A stretch of 64,000 nt of DNA from Pseudonocardia ammonioxydans (GCF_900115005.1 NZ_FOUY01000002.1:330162-394161), one strand, 5' to 3'. Numbered from the stretch's first letter, positions 11,363 to 20,646 are shown. The notes: generated from the sequence alone by a model not told the origin. Numbers and translations are program-made.

Positions 11363-13381
11363 GTGACGATCTCGGGGTACGGGTCGTGGCCCACGCCGGT
11401 CACGTCCGAACTGGTGGTGACGGCGGCGGTACGGCTGGGCGACGTCCGGCCGGACGGGGAGCCCGGCACCGAGGGCGCCGCGGTGATCTGGGCCGAGGGC
11501 CGCGCGACCGAGGGTGGGCGGACCCAGCTGGTCCGCCGGCCCGACCGCAGCACCGACGGCTCCCGGAGCGACCTGCTGCCCGCCGGCGCGAACGCCCGCA
11601 CCGCCGTGCACGAGTACGGCGGGGGCGCGTGGTGGCTGCACCCGGGCAGCCCCGGCGTCGTCTGGTACGTGGAGTGGTCCGACCAGCGCGTGTACCGCCT
11701 GGACCACCGCGCCGGCGACGACCCGGTGGCGCTGACCCCGGAGCCCGCGGTCGCGCGCGGGGACCGCTACGCCGACGGCCACGTCGCCCCGGACGGGTCC
11801 TGGCTCGTCGCGGTCCGGGAGCACCACCCGTCCGAGCAGGCACCGGCCACCGAGGTCGTGAACGAGGTCGTCCGGCTGGACGCCCGGGTGCCCTCCACGC
11901 CGCAGGTGCTGGTCACCGGCCCGGACTTCGTCGCCGCGCCCCGGATCTCGCCGGACGGCGCCGCGCTCGCCTGGCTGTCCTGGGACCACCCCTCGATGCC
12001 CTGGGACGACGTCGAGCTCACCGTCCGCGACCTGGTGACCGGTGTGGACACCGTCGTCGCCGGCGGGCCGGGGGAGTCGGTCACCGAGCCGCAGTGGCAG
12101 CCCGACGGGTCCCTGACGTTCCTGTCCGACCGGACCGGCTGGTGGAACCTCTACCGCTGGATGCCCGGTGAGGACATCGAGCCGCTCGTGCGGATCGACG
12201 CCGAGATCGGGGTGCCCGGCTGGGCGCTCGGCGGATCCCGCTACGCACTCCTCGACGACGGCCGGGTGGTGTTCGCGCGGTCCTCGCACGGCTTCGACGC
12301 GCTGGCCGTCCGCGAGCTGGACGGCACGATCACCGAGCTGGACACGCCGTTCTCGGTGGTCGGCTCGGTGCGTGCGGACGGGCCGCACGCCGTCGTCTGC
12401 GTGGCCGGGAGCCCGACCGCCGAGCCCGGCGTGCACCGGGTCGTCCCCGCGCCGGCGAGTGCGGGGGAGCCCGGCGCGGCCGGCGTGCAGACCCTGCGCG
12501 CGCCCCGCGACCTCGGGCTGCACCCGGAGACGATCTCGGTGCCGGAGCCGATCCAGTTCCTCTCCGGCGATGCCGAGGGCAGCCCGCGCACCGGCTACGC
12601 GCTGTACTACCCGCCCCTCGGCGCGCACGACGCGCCCGCCGACGAGCTGCCGCCGCTGCTCGTGGTGATCCACGGCGGACCGACCGGGGCCGCCGCGCCG
12701 GTGCTGTCGGTCGGGGTCCAGTACTGGACCAGCCGCGGGTTCGGCGTCGTCGACGTCGACTACGCCGGATCCACCGGGTACGGCCGCGAGTACCGCGAGC
12801 AGCTCAAGGGCGCGTGGGGGGTGGTCGACGTGGCCGACTGCCTGGCCGCGGCGCGCACCCTCGCCGAGACCGGCCGGGTCGACCCGGCGCGGATGGCGAT
12901 CCGCGGCGGCTCGGCGGGCGGGTTCACCACGCTCGCCGCGCTGGCCCGCGCGGACACCCCGTTCTCGGCGGGAGCGGACCACTTCGGCGTCGCCGACCTG
13001 GCAGCGCTCGCCGCGGACACGCACAAGTTCGAGTCCCGCTACCTGGACGGCCTGGTCGGGCCCTACCCGGAGGCCGGTGACGTCTACCGCGAGCGCTCGC
13101 CGCTGACCCACGTCGACCGCTTCTCGACCCCGTTGATCGTGCTGCAGGGCGACGAGGACGCGATCGTGCCGCCCAACCAGTCCGAGATGATCGTCGACGC
13201 GTTGCGCGCGCGGGGTGTCCCGGTGGCCTACCTGCTGTTCCGCGGGGAGCAGCACGGGTTCCGCAAGGCCGAGAACATCCGCCGCGCGCTCGACGCGGAG
13301 CTGGCCTTCTACGCGCGGGTCTTCGGGTTCGCGCTGCCCGCGGACGAGGCCATCGAGCCGGTGGAGATCGAGAACCTCTGA
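11363..13381 (+). CDS. S9 family prolyl oligopeptidase (dipeptidyl aminopeptidase/acylaminoacyl-peptidase type)
   Basis: The 672-residue cytoplasmic serine peptidase has an N-terminal beta-propeller (about residues 1-400) that gates access and a C-terminal alpha/beta-hydrolase domain. The catalytic Ser lies in GGSAGGF, Asp in GDEDAIVPP and His in GEQHGF. The oxyanion strand VVIHGGPTG is also intact. GTG at 11363 follows a TAGCGT box by about 6-7 bases, so the mRNA may be leaderless; GTG at 11354 is an alternative. It should release acyl-amino acids or dipeptides from short peptides. Confidence 0.92.
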   Translation: MTISGYGSWPTPVTSELVVTAAVRLGDVRPDGEPGTEGAAVIWAEGRATEGGRTQLVRRPDRSTDGSRSDLLPAGANARTAVHEYGGGAWWLHPGSPGVVWYVEWSDQRVYRLDHRAGDDPVALTPEPAVARGDRYADGHVAPDGSWLVAVREHHPSEQAPATEVVNEVVRLDARVPSTPQVLVTGPDFVAAPRISPDGAALAWLSWDHPSMPWDDVELTVRDLVTGVDTVVAGGPGESVTEPQWQPDGSLTFLSDRTGWWNLYRWMPGEDIEPLVRIDAEIGVPGWALGGSRYALLDDGRVVFARSSHGFDALAVRELDGTITELDTPFSVVGSVRADGPHAVVCVAGSPTAEPGVHRVVPAPASAGEPGAAGVQTLRAPRDLGLHPETISVPEPIQFLSGDAEGSPRTGYALYYPPLGAHDAPADELPPLLVVIHGGPTGAAAPVLSVGVQYWTSRGFGVVDVDYAGSTGYGREYREQLKGAWGVVDVADCLAAARTLAETGRVDPARMAIRGGSAGGFTTLAALARADTPFSAGADHFGVADLAALAADTHKFESRYLDGLVGPYPEAGDVYRERSPLTHVDRFSTPLIVLQGDEDAIVPPNQSEMIVDALRARGVPVAYLLFRGEQHGFRKAENIRRALDAELAFYARVFGFALPADEAIEPVEIENL

Positions 13382-13425
13382 CCGGCCGCAGGCGTGCCCG
13401 CCACGGCAGCGGGTACGCCCGGCGG

Positions 13426-14589
13426 GTGCACGACTCGGACACGCACCCGGACCGTTACGGCTTCGCGCTCGACCCGCGGTTCCGGTCCGTGCTCCGCCCG
13501 TTCGGAGTGCGCGACCCGTCCGAAGCCGAGGTGGTCCTGGACGCCGACCGGCTGCTGGTCCGGTTCGGCCACTGGTCGCTCGCGACCCCGGTCCGCAACC
13601 TGGCGGGCGCCCGGGTCACCGGGCCGTTCGCCGCGTCGAAGGTGCTCGGCCCCCGCCTGTCGCTCGCCGACCGCGGTCTCACGTTCGGTACCAGCACCGA
13701 GCGCGGGGTCTGCATCCGCTTCCACCGGCCGGTGCCGGGGCTCGAACCGCTGGGGGTGCTCCGGCACCCGGCGGTCACCGTGACGGTGCGGGACCCGGAC
13801 GCGCTGGCCGCGGCCGTCGAGCGGCACGCCGCGGCGGCCCCGGACCGGACCCCGGGCCGGACGCCGCACCGCCCGGAGCCGACCCCGCAGCCCGGCCCGC
13901 TCCGGCGGGCCGCCGCGATCGCCCGCTACCCCGCCGGTCTGGCGCTGAGCACGGCCCGATACGTCCGCTGCGCGGGCCGGATCGAGCGCAGCGAGGCGGC
14001 CGGTGACGCGACGGATCGCCCGCCCGCGCTGCCGGACGGCTCCCTCGACGCCCATCTCACGACGGCCGAGGAGGGCTCGGGACCGCTGCTGCACCGCACG
14101 TTCCGCGTGCTGATCCGGGGCGCACGGGTCGACGCGGCCGGTCTGGTGGACCGGCTCTGCGCCGACCCGGACCGGGCCGCGCCGTCCGAGGTGGCCTCGT
14201 TCCGCAAGCTCCGCGGGCGGCTCGGCGAGCTGCAGGCCGGTGACGAGTACGTCGTGCGGATGCCGGCCCCCTGGAGCGGTCCGGTCCGGGTGGTCGCCCG
14301 GGACGCGACGTCGTTCCGGTTCGCGACGCTCGCCGGCCACATCGAGGCCGGGCAGATCGAGTTCCGGGCCCGCGACGTCGACGGCGGGCTGGAGTTCGGC
14401 GTCGAGGCCTGGTCCCGTCCCGGCGACGGACCCGCCGCGGTGGTGTTCGACCGGCTCGGGATCGGCAAGGAGATCCAGCTGCACATGTGGACCCAGTTCT
14501 GCCTGGCGGCCTGCCGGGTCGCCGGTGGGCGGTCGGTGGGACCGATCCGGGTCCACACCCGCCGGTGCGCGTGGCCGCCGACCCCGTGA
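13426..14589 (+). CDS. DUF1990 domain protein with an additional N-terminal domain
   Basis: 387 residues in two parts. Residues 1-125 (from MHDSDTHPDRYGFALDPRF) form a beta-rich domain I do not recognise. A Pro-rich linker with a hydrophobic stretch follows at about 140-170. The last 190 residues match DUF1990 (GDEYVVRMPAPWSGPVRV and FATLAGHIEAGQIEF). DUF1990 proteins are of unknown biochemistry. The start GTG at 13426 lies 45 bp after the peptidase gene. A strong stem-loop follows the stop. Confidence 0.75.
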   Translation: MHDSDTHPDRYGFALDPRFRSVLRPFGVRDPSEAEVVLDADRLLVRFGHWSLATPVRNLAGARVTGPFAASKVLGPRLSLADRGLTFGTSTERGVCIRFHRPVPGLEPLGVLRHPAVTVTVRDPDALAAAVERHAAAAPDRTPGRTPHRPEPTPQPGPLRRAAAIARYPAGLALSTARYVRCAGRIERSEAAGDATDRPPALPDGSLDAHLTTAEEGSGPLLHRTFRVLIRGARVDAAGLVDRLCADPDRAAPSEVASFRKLRGRLGELQAGDEYVVRMPAPWSGPVRVVARDATSFRFATLAGHIEAGQIEFRARDVDGGLEFGVEAWSRPGDGPAAVVFDRLGIGKEIQLHMWTQFCLAACRVAGGRSVGPIRVHTRRCAWPPTP

Positions 14590-14604
14590 ACGGGCGTCCC
14601 TCCC

Positions 14605-14632
14605 TGGCGCGCGCCCCGCACGGCGCGCGCCA
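14605..14632. terminator. Bidirectional terminator hairpin
   Basis: A perfect 11-bp stem, TGGCGCGCGCC and complement (14605-14615 and 14622-14632), with a 6-nt loop. It lies between the convergent DUF1990 and hydrolase genes. Confidence 0.75.
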
Positions 14633-14636
14633 CGGG

Positions 14637-15500
14637 TCACGCCGGGGCCGGGAGTGCCGTCACGTCCGCCCCGGGGCGCCCGCCCGGCCCGTCGTCGTGC
14701 GCCGCGATCAGGCCGTCGACGACGGCCGAGCGGGCGTGCGGACCGACCAGCAGCCCGACGTGGCTGCCCGGCACCTCGACGTTGCGTACCCGGGTCCGGT
14801 GTGCCGCGGAGTCGTGCGTGGCGCAGGCGCGGCACGCCTCGTACGGCACCACCCGGTCCTCGCGGCTGTAGACGCTGGTGAACGGCACCCCGTCCGGGAC
14901 GGGGGCCCGCAGGTCGGCGCGGAAACGACGGCAGCAGCCACCGGCCAGGCAGGTGACGCGGGCCAGCCCGCCGATCCCGAGCGTCCCCGCCAGCGTGATG
15001 GCGGCGGCGGTGAGGAACGTCGGCCAGCGCAGCGCGTACAGGTCGAACGGGGTACCGACCGTGACCAGCGCCCCGGTGAGGTCCGGACGCCGCCGGGCCA
15101 GCACCCGGGCGAACTGGCCTCCCCGGCTGTGCCCGACCAGCCGGACCCGGCGGCGGGAGCGGTCGGCCACGTCCTCCAGCACGCCCGCCAGCTCGTCGAC
15201 GGTCTGCTCGGCGCAGTCCAGGCCGGCCCCGACCGTGACCGGGGTGACCGCGTAGCCACGCTGCCCGAGCCACCGGGTGAGCGGGCGCAGGAACGGGGCG
15301 GTGGTGCCCAGCCCGCCGATGAGCAGCACCGGAGCGCCGTCGCCGGGGCCGGCGGGGGTGTGGCCGGCCACGGCGGACCGGGCATCGTCCTCGAGCCGAC
15401 CGCTGCCGGACCGGTTCTCGGCGGGCCGGCTCTGGTCGAGCACCGCCATCGACACCTCGGCGAAGCGCTCCAGTCCCGCGGTGAGGAGTGAGGCGAACAC
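14637..15500 (-). CDS. Alpha/beta hydrolase, lipase/esterase-like
   Basis: The protein contains the oxyanion segment VLLIGGLGTTAPFLRPL, a nucleophile elbow GHSRGG, an acidic SREDRVVPYEAC and a late histidine in VPGSHVGLLVGP, so the triad looks complete. A hydrophobic segment (TAAAITLAGTLGIGGLA) and a cysteine cluster (VTCLAGGCC) lie mid-protein, suggesting membrane association or a lid. GTG at 15500 is preferred because GGAGGT lies 7 bases upstream; GTG at 15509 is too close to that site. The substrate is unknown, possibly a lipid ester. Confidence 0.85.
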   Translation of the reverse strand: MFASLLTAGLERFAEVSMAVLDQSRPAENRSGSGRLEDDARSAVAGHTPAGPGDGAPVLLIGGLGTTAPFLRPLTRWLGQRGYAVTPVTVGAGLDCAEQTVDELAGVLEDVADRSRRRVRLVGHSRGGQFARVLARRRPDLTGALVTVGTPFDLYALRWPTFLTAAAITLAGTLGIGGLARVTCLAGGCCRRFRADLRAPVPDGVPFTSVYSREDRVVPYEACRACATHDSAAHRTRVRNVEVPGSHVGLLVGPHARSAVVDGLIAAHDDGPGGRPGADVTALPAPA

Positions 15501-15695
15501 GAACCGCACCTCCGCTCGGTCAGGGGTGTGCGGAAGCCGGCTACCCGGGAACAGGTGTCCGATGCGCGCCGCGACTGTGCGGAGGACGACAACCGGTGTC
15601 AGGGATACCGGCGCGCGAGGCGCGCCGCACGGCCGGGACGGAGCCGGTCGTCGAGGGAGTTTCCGGCCGGGGCACCGCCGGGTGCGCGGGTGGGG

Positions 15696-16205
15696 TCACG
15701 GCGGGGGCCGTTCCGGGACATGCCCGGGCCCGCCCGGTGGCGCGGGACGGGCCTCGTGCACGACCCGCGGGCCCGCGGGGGTGACCTCCACGTCCGGGCC
15801 GCCCGGCGGGAGAAAGCGCAGGCTGCGCACGGCCGGCGCGGCGGCGTGCACGACGAGCTGCAGCCGTCCACCGAGCCGGCCGGCGTGCCGGTGTGTCTCG
15901 ATCAGCACCGCCAGCCCGCAGGCGGCGAGGAACTCGACGAGGTCCAGGTCGACGACGGCGACGTGGCACGGGCTGGCGTCGACGGCGCGGTGCAGGGTCG
16001 CGCCGAACTCGGCGCAGGTGCTCAGGTCGATCTCGCCGGCCACGTCGACGACGGCCACGCCCGACGCGTCCTGCGTCAGGGTGACCGCCATGGATCCGGT
16101 CGCGGCACGTTCCGGGAGGGACGCAGGAGACACAGAGGACACAGGGGGCACAGGGGACACGGGCGCCGCCGGCTCGCCGGCGACGGGTGTCGGAGAACTG
16201 TTCAT
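15696..16205 (-). CDS. STAS domain protein (anti-sigma factor antagonist-like) lacking the phospho-serine
   Basis: A 169-residue protein with a low-complexity Pro/Val/Ser leader, then a STAS domain (about residues 40-135; VAVVDVAGEIDLSTC and VVDLDLVEFLAACGLAVL). In partner-switching anti-anti-sigma factors the loop reads DSSG and its first Ser is phosphorylated. Here the loop is AACG, so that switch residue is absent. ATG at 16205 is supported by a promoter at 16331-16360 on this strand. It is divergent from cheB and probably belongs to the same signalling island. Confidence 0.82.
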   Translation of the reverse strand: MNSSPTPVAGEPAAPVSPVPPVSSVSPASLPERAATGSMAVTLTQDASGVAVVDVAGEIDLSTCAEFGATLHRAVDASPCHVAVVDLDLVEFLAACGLAVLIETHRHAGRLGGRLQLVVHAAAPAVRSLRFLPPGGPDVEVTPAGPRVVHEARPAPPGGPGHVPERPPP

Positions 16206-16763
16206 GGTCAGTCCGGTACGGACGGGCCGCGCCGGGGCGCAGCTGGGGGAAGGGGCCCGGGTCCGCTGGTTGGAACCTGCCTCGCAGGGGTGCGTGGGGA
16301 ACGACTCCGCTCGGCCGCACGACCCTGTCGAGAATAGCCGCCGGGGTTCGGCGTTGTCCACGGAACGTCATCGAGCGGCCACCGGCGCGGGACCGGTGCA
16401 GACCCCCGGGGAGCGCGGTGCGCACGTGTCGGGGCGGCAGCGCCGGGCGGGGCCGCCGCCGGGAACGGCCACCGTGGCGGGGACGCCGCGATCCCCGCAC
16501 GACGACGCCGGAGCAGCGTGCCGGGCGACGGTGTGCGGGGGTCCGTCCGGCGCAGCGCCGGGACCGTCGACCACGTCGTCCCGCTGGGGCAGGGACGCTC
16601 GTGACCACCCGACCGGTGGTGTAGAAGAATGCGTTTCGCGGTACCGGGGAGCAGGCGCGGCCGTCACGCTGCGCGGCCGGGACCGGGTACGCCGCGGGCG
16701 CGCGGCGATGAGTGTCGTGGCCGGATCGAGCGCGATCCGGCCGGGAAGTGGTCGAGGTGCGGT
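16206..16763. promoter_or_regulatory. Divergent region between STAS and cheB genes, with a sigma-A-like promoter for STAS
   Basis: 558 bp without a credible gene. On the minus strand a TGGACA box (16355-16360) and a TATTCT box (16331-16336) are separated by 18 bp, giving a good housekeeping promoter about 120 nt before the STAS start. An AT-richer patch (AGAAGAATGCGTTTCG, around 16623-16638) on the cheB side may hold the cheB promoter, but no clear consensus is seen. Confidence 0.5.
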
Positions 16764-17849
16764 GTGGTCGAGGACGCGCGACGTGACCCGGACGGGGCGT
16801 CCGGGGGACCCGGCGTCGGCGCGCCCACGCTGCGCCGGGCGGTCGGGATCGGCGCCTCCGCGGGCGGCGTCGAGGCGCTGCTGGAGCTGGTGGGGTCGCT
16901 GGACCCCGGGCTGCCCGCCCCGGTGCTGGTGACGGTGCACCAGCCTGCGGACGCCTCGACCGTGCTGCCGCAGCTGCTGGCCCGCCGGGGACCGCTGCCC
17001 GCCGCCCACGCCCGGGACGGCGAGACGCTACAGCCGGGCCGCATCTACGTGGCCCCGCCCGATCACCACCTCCTGGTCGACAAGGAGGGCACGGCGGTAC
17101 TCAGCCGCGGCCCGAAGGAGAACGGCCACCGGCCCGCGGTCGACCCGCTCCTGCGGTCGCTGGCGCTGCACGTCGGCGCGGGTGCGGTCGGCATCGTGCT
17201 CAGCGGGGCCCTCGACGACGGAGCCTCCGGGATGCTCGAGGTGGTGCGGCACGGAGGAACGGGACTGGTCCAGGACCCCGAGCAGGCGCTCTACCCGAGC
17301 ATGCCGCGCGCCGCGCTCGACCAGGTGCCGGGCGCCCTGGTCGAACCCGCCGGCCTGCTCGGCGCCGCCCTGTCGCGGGTGCTCGGCCGCGACCTGCCGG
17401 GTACCGCCACCGGGCGCGGCTCGTCGCGCCTGCTGTGGGAGGTCGCGGTGGCACGAATGGAGGCGCCGGAGATGACCGACATCGACCCGCCCGGCACGGC
17501 GGCCGGGCTCGCCTGTCCGGACTGCGCCGGACCGCTGTTCGAGCTGCACGACGGCGGGGCCGTGCGGTACCGGTGCCGGGTCGGGCACGCCTGGTCCCAG
17601 CACGCCCTCGGTTCGGAGCAGGACCACTCGGTGGAGACCGCGCTCTACATGGCCCTGCGCGCGCTGGAGGACAAGGCCGCCCTGCAGCGGCGGATCGCGG
17701 CGACGGCGGCCAAGCAGGGCGCGGACCGGGTGGTGGCCCGCGCCCGGGATGCCGCAGACGAGGCGGTCCGATCGGCCGGGGTGCTGCGCCGGCTGCTGGC
17801 CGGTACCCCCGGCACGTACGACGACCCGCACGGGAAGGGACCTGCATGA
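16764..17849 (+). CDS. cheB: Stand-alone CheB-type protein-glutamate methylesterase
   Basis: Hydrolyses glutamyl methyl esters on a signalling protein. 361 residues. There is no receiver domain, unlike chemotaxis CheB. The triad is visible: Ser32 in GIGASAGG, His59 in VTVHQ and Asp152 in LSGALDDGASG. A C-terminal extension (about residues 250-340) has CPDC and a later RCRVGHAWS motif that could bind zinc, then a helical ALYMALRALEDKAALQRR stretch. GTG at 16764 is chosen because GAGGTG precedes it. Its stop overlaps the cheR start (ATGA), so the two are translationally coupled. Confidence 0.9.
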   Translation: MVEDARRDPDGASGGPGVGAPTLRRAVGIGASAGGVEALLELVGSLDPGLPAPVLVTVHQPADASTVLPQLLARRGPLPAAHARDGETLQPGRIYVAPPDHHLLVDKEGTAVLSRGPKENGHRPAVDPLLRSLALHVGAGAVGIVLSGALDDGASGMLEVVRHGGTGLVQDPEQALYPSMPRAALDQVPGALVEPAGLLGAALSRVLGRDLPGTATGRGSSRLLWEVAVARMEAPEMTDIDPPGTAAGLACPDCAGPLFELHDGGAVRYRCRVGHAWSQHALGSEQDHSVETALYMALRALEDKAALQRRIAATAAKQGADRVVARARDAADEAVRSAGVLRRLLAGTPGTYDDPHGKGPA

Positions 17850-19762
17850 GCGAGCTCGTCGACGAGGGGCCGGATCCGGAGTTCGAGCAGCTCCTGGAGT
17901 TCCTGAAGGAGACGCGCGGGTTCGACTTCACCGGCTACAAGCGGTCGAGCCTGCGCCGGCGGATCGCGCGCCGCATGCAGCAGCTCTCCTTCACCGGGAT
18001 CGACGAGTACCTCGACCGGCTGCAGGTGGACCAGGAGGAGTTCACCCGGCTGTTCAACACGGTCCTGATCAACGTCACCGGGTTCTTCCGGGACCACGAC
18101 TCGTGGGTGCACCTGCAGCACGAAGTGCTGCCGAGGTTGCTGTCGGCCCTGCGCCCGGGCGAGCCGGTACGGGTGTGGTCGGCCGGGTGCGCCAGCGGGG
18201 AGGAGGCCTACGGGCTCGCGATCCTGCTGGCCGAGGCGCTCGGGCCCGAGCAGTTCCGCGAGCGCGTCAAGATCTACGGGACCGACGTCGACGAGGACGC
18301 GCTGGCCACGGCCCGTCAGGCCGCCTACACCGACAAGGAACTCGAACCCGTCCCGGCCGAGTGGCGGGAACGCTACTTCGACCGCAACGGCCAGCGGTTC
18401 GTGTTCCGCCCGGACCTGCGCCGCTCGGTCATCTTCGGCCGCAACGACCTCGTGCAGGACGCCCCGATCAGCCGGCTCGACCTGCTCGTCTGCCGCAACA
18501 CGCTGATGTATCTGAACGCCCAGACCCAGGCCCAGGTGCTCGCCCGGTTCCACTTCGCGCTCAAGCCCGGCGGCGCCCTGTTCCTGGGCAAGGCCGAGAT
18601 GCTGCTCAGCCATGCCCGGCTGTTCGTCCCGACGGATCTCAAGCGGCGGTTCTTCCGCAAGGCCGACACGGTGGGCGCAGCGCCCACGGTGATCGAGCCG
18701 GTGTACTCCACCAGTGCCGCGGCCACCCCGCGGATCGAGGACGAGGCGCTGATGTCCAGCCCGGTGGCAGCGCTCGCCGTCGTGCCGGACGGGGTCCTGG
18801 GCCTGGCCAACCGCCGCGCGGAGACCCAGCTCGGGGTGTCCGCCCGCGACGTCGGCCGGCACGTCGGCGAGCTCGAGCTGTTCGCCGGTCTGCCCGAACT
18901 GGCCTCCGCGGTGGACCAGGTCCAGCAGCAGCGCGGCTCCGTGGCGCTGCACGAGGTCGAGTGGACCCACAACAACGAGACGCTGCACTTCGACATCCAG
19001 CTCGTGCCGCTCCCGGCCGGCCCGCGCGGCGTCGCCTCGGTCGCGGTGTTCTTCACCGACGTCAGCCGGTACCGCCAGCTCGCCTCCGAGCTCGAGCACG
19101 CCCACCGCCAGGTGGAGTCCGCCTACGAGCAGCTGCAGTCGACGGTCGAGGAACTGGAGACCACCAACGAGGAGCTGCAGTCGACGGTCGAGGAGCTCGA
19201 GACCACCAACGAGGAGCTGCAGTCGACCAACGAGGAGCTCGAGACGATGAACGAGGAGCTGCAGTCGACCAACGACGAGCTCCAGTCGATCAACGACGAG
19301 CTGCGGGACCGCACCTCCGAGCTCGACGACACCAACGACTTCCTCCAGGCCGTGCTGGAGAGCCTGCGCTCCGGCGTGGTGGTGGTCGACTCGGAGCTGA
19401 TGGTGCAGGCGTGGAACCACCGGGCCGCCGACCTGTGGGGGCTGCGGTCCGACGAGGCGGTCGGCCGGCACCTGCTCAACCTCGACATCGGGCTGCCGAC
19501 CGACCGGATCCGGCCGATCGTGCGCAACGCCCTCACCGACGGCCGTTCCGGCACCGACGGGGAGGACCGGGCCCTGTCCCGGACCGACGACCAGACCGAC
19601 TCCCCTGCTCCCGCCGAGCGGGTCGCCCTGACCGTGGAGGCGATCAACCGCCGCGGCCGCACCGTCCGGATCGCGATCACGGTGGACCCGCTGCGCTACC
19701 GCGACCGGGACCGCAGCGGGGCCATCATCATCATGGACCAGCTCGACGACCTCGCCCCGTGA
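17846..19762 (+). CDS. cheR: CheR methyltransferase-coiled coil-PAS hybrid
   Basis: 638 residues. The N-terminal CheR domain (about 8-75) is followed by the SAM-binding methyltransferase domain (about 95-270; VWSAGCASGEEAY and DLLVCRNTLMYL). A degenerate PAS-like region follows (about 290-420). A long coiled coil of four 14-residue repeats (EELQSTVEELETTN type, about 428-483) leads to a C-terminal PAS domain (about 500-636; VLESLRSGVVVVDSELMVQAWN). It should methylate glutamates on a partner, with PAS input sensing redox or ligand. It overlaps cheB by 4 bp. No chemoreceptor is encoded nearby. Confidence 0.92.
   Translation: MSELVDEGPDPEFEQLLEFLKETRGFDFTGYKRSSLRRRIARRMQQLSFTGIDEYLDRLQVDQEEFTRLFNTVLINVTGFFRDHDSWVHLQHEVLPRLLSALRPGEPVRVWSAGCASGEEAYGLAILLAEALGPEQFRERVKIYGTDVDEDALATARQAAYTDKELEPVPAEWRERYFDRNGQRFVFRPDLRRSVIFGRNDLVQDAPISRLDLLVCRNTLMYLNAQTQAQVLARFHFALKPGGALFLGKAEMLLSHARLFVPTDLKRRFFRKADTVGAAPTVIEPVYSTSAAATPRIEDEALMSSPVAALAVVPDGVLGLANRRAETQLGVSARDVGRHVGELELFAGLPELASAVDQVQQQRGSVALHEVEWTHNNETLHFDIQLVPLPAGPRGVASVAVFFTDVSRYRQLASELEHAHRQVESAYEQLQSTVEELETTNEELQSTVEELETTNEELQSTNEELETMNEELQSTNDELQSINDELRDRTSELDDTNDFLQAVLESLRSGVVVVDSELMVQAWNHRAADLWGLRSDEAVGRHLLNLDIGLPTDRIRPIVRNALTDGRSGTDGEDRALSRTDDQTDSPAPAERVALTVEAINRRGRTVRIAITVDPLRYRDRDRSGAIIIMDQLDDLAP
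19127..19294 (+). repeat. Four 42-bp tandem repeats inside cheR (coiled-coil coding)
   Basis: Units at 19127-19168, 19169-19210, 19211-19252 and 19253-19294 each encode 14 residues of the type EELQSTnEELETtN. The in-frame repetition builds the coiled coil and could change copy number by slippage. Confidence 0.85.
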
Positions 19763-19854
19763 GCCGCAGCGACCGACGCCGGACACCCGCGCATCCGGGG
19801 CCCGACGGTGACGGACCCGGTGCGCCGGGACCGCAGCCTGCCTATGCTGGCGCC

Positions 19855-20640
19855 GTGGCCGACATCGATGCACCCGCCGACGTGGCGGCGTTCCTCGAAT
19901 CGGTGGCCGCCCTGCTCGACGACGAGGTGCCCCACGACGCGCGTCCTGCGGACCAGGCGGCCGGGGCCGCCGAGGACCGGGCGGTCACGCGGGCCCGGGC
20001 CCGGCAGGCGCGCAGCCGCGCCGCCGCCCTGGGGGAGCGGGTCGAGGGTCTGTGGCACCGCCACGAGGAGCTGCGCGACGCCACCGCCCACGCGGCACCC
20101 GCCCGGGCCTCAGCGACCCAGCAGCAGGCCACCGGCATGCTGATGGTGGTGTTCGGGCTGACCGCGAGCCAGGCCGGGCAGCTGCTGGCGATGCTGGGCT
20201 GGCGGCAGGACAGCTCCCCGGACGAGCTTGCCCGGCGGATGGTCGCCGCCTGCGAGCGCGGTGCGGACCCCGTGGCGATGCTGCGCGGCGGCGGCGAGGA
20301 CGGCCGGGGCCGGGCGCCGCTCGTCGTGCGGCGGGCGATGGCCTTCATCGAGCAGAATGCCGGCCGTGACATCGGCATCGACGACATCGGTGCCGCGGCC
20401 GGGGTGGGGAAGCGCGGTCTCCAGCACGCGTTCCGCCGCTACTGCGGGGTCAGCCCGATCCGCTACCTGCGCCAGGTCCGGATGGCGAACGCCCACCGCG
20501 ACCTCGTCTCCGCGGACCCGTCGCGCGGGGACACCGTCGCCGCGATCGCCGACGCCTGGCAGTTCACCCATCACGGCCGCTTCGCCCTGGACTACCGGAC
20601 CGCCTACGGCGTCACCCCCGGGCAGACCCTCCGCGGCTGA
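19855..20640 (+). CDS. ANTAR-like domain fused to AraC-type DNA-binding domain
   Basis: 261 residues. A charged helical N-terminus (about 1-85) precedes an ANTAR-like segment (about 88-135; QQQATGMLMVVFGLTASQAGQLL and SPDELARRMV), a three-helix fold that usually binds tandem hexaloop hairpins in nascent RNA to block termination. The last 100 residues are an AraC double helix-turn-helix (FIEQNAGRDIGIDDIGAAAGV and VSPIRYLRQVRM). GTG at 19855 follows TATGCT by 7 bases, so the mRNA is probably leaderless. The combination of RNA- and DNA-binding parts is unusual. The ANTAR match is by eye. Confidence 0.8.
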   Translation: MADIDAPADVAAFLESVAALLDDEVPHDARPADQAAGAAEDRAVTRARARQARSRAAALGERVEGLWHRHEELRDATAHAAPARASATQQQATGMLMVVFGLTASQAGQLLAMLGWRQDSSPDELARRMVAACERGADPVAMLRGGGEDGRGRAPLVVRRAMAFIEQNAGRDIGIDDIGAAAGVGKRGLQHAFRRYCGVSPIRYLRQVRMANAHRDLVSADPSRGDTVAAIADAWQFTHHGRFALDYRTAYGVTPGQTLRG

Positions 20641-20646
20641 CCGCCG

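Noticed and set aside
16206..16763. Coding region between the STAS and cheB genes
   Set aside because: The open frames there are Arg/Gly/Pro-rich shadows without ribosome sites, and a promoter for the STAS gene lies within them.
19127..19294. CRISPR-like or regulatory DNA repeat
   Set aside because: The 42-bp units are in frame inside cheR and encode a coiled coil.
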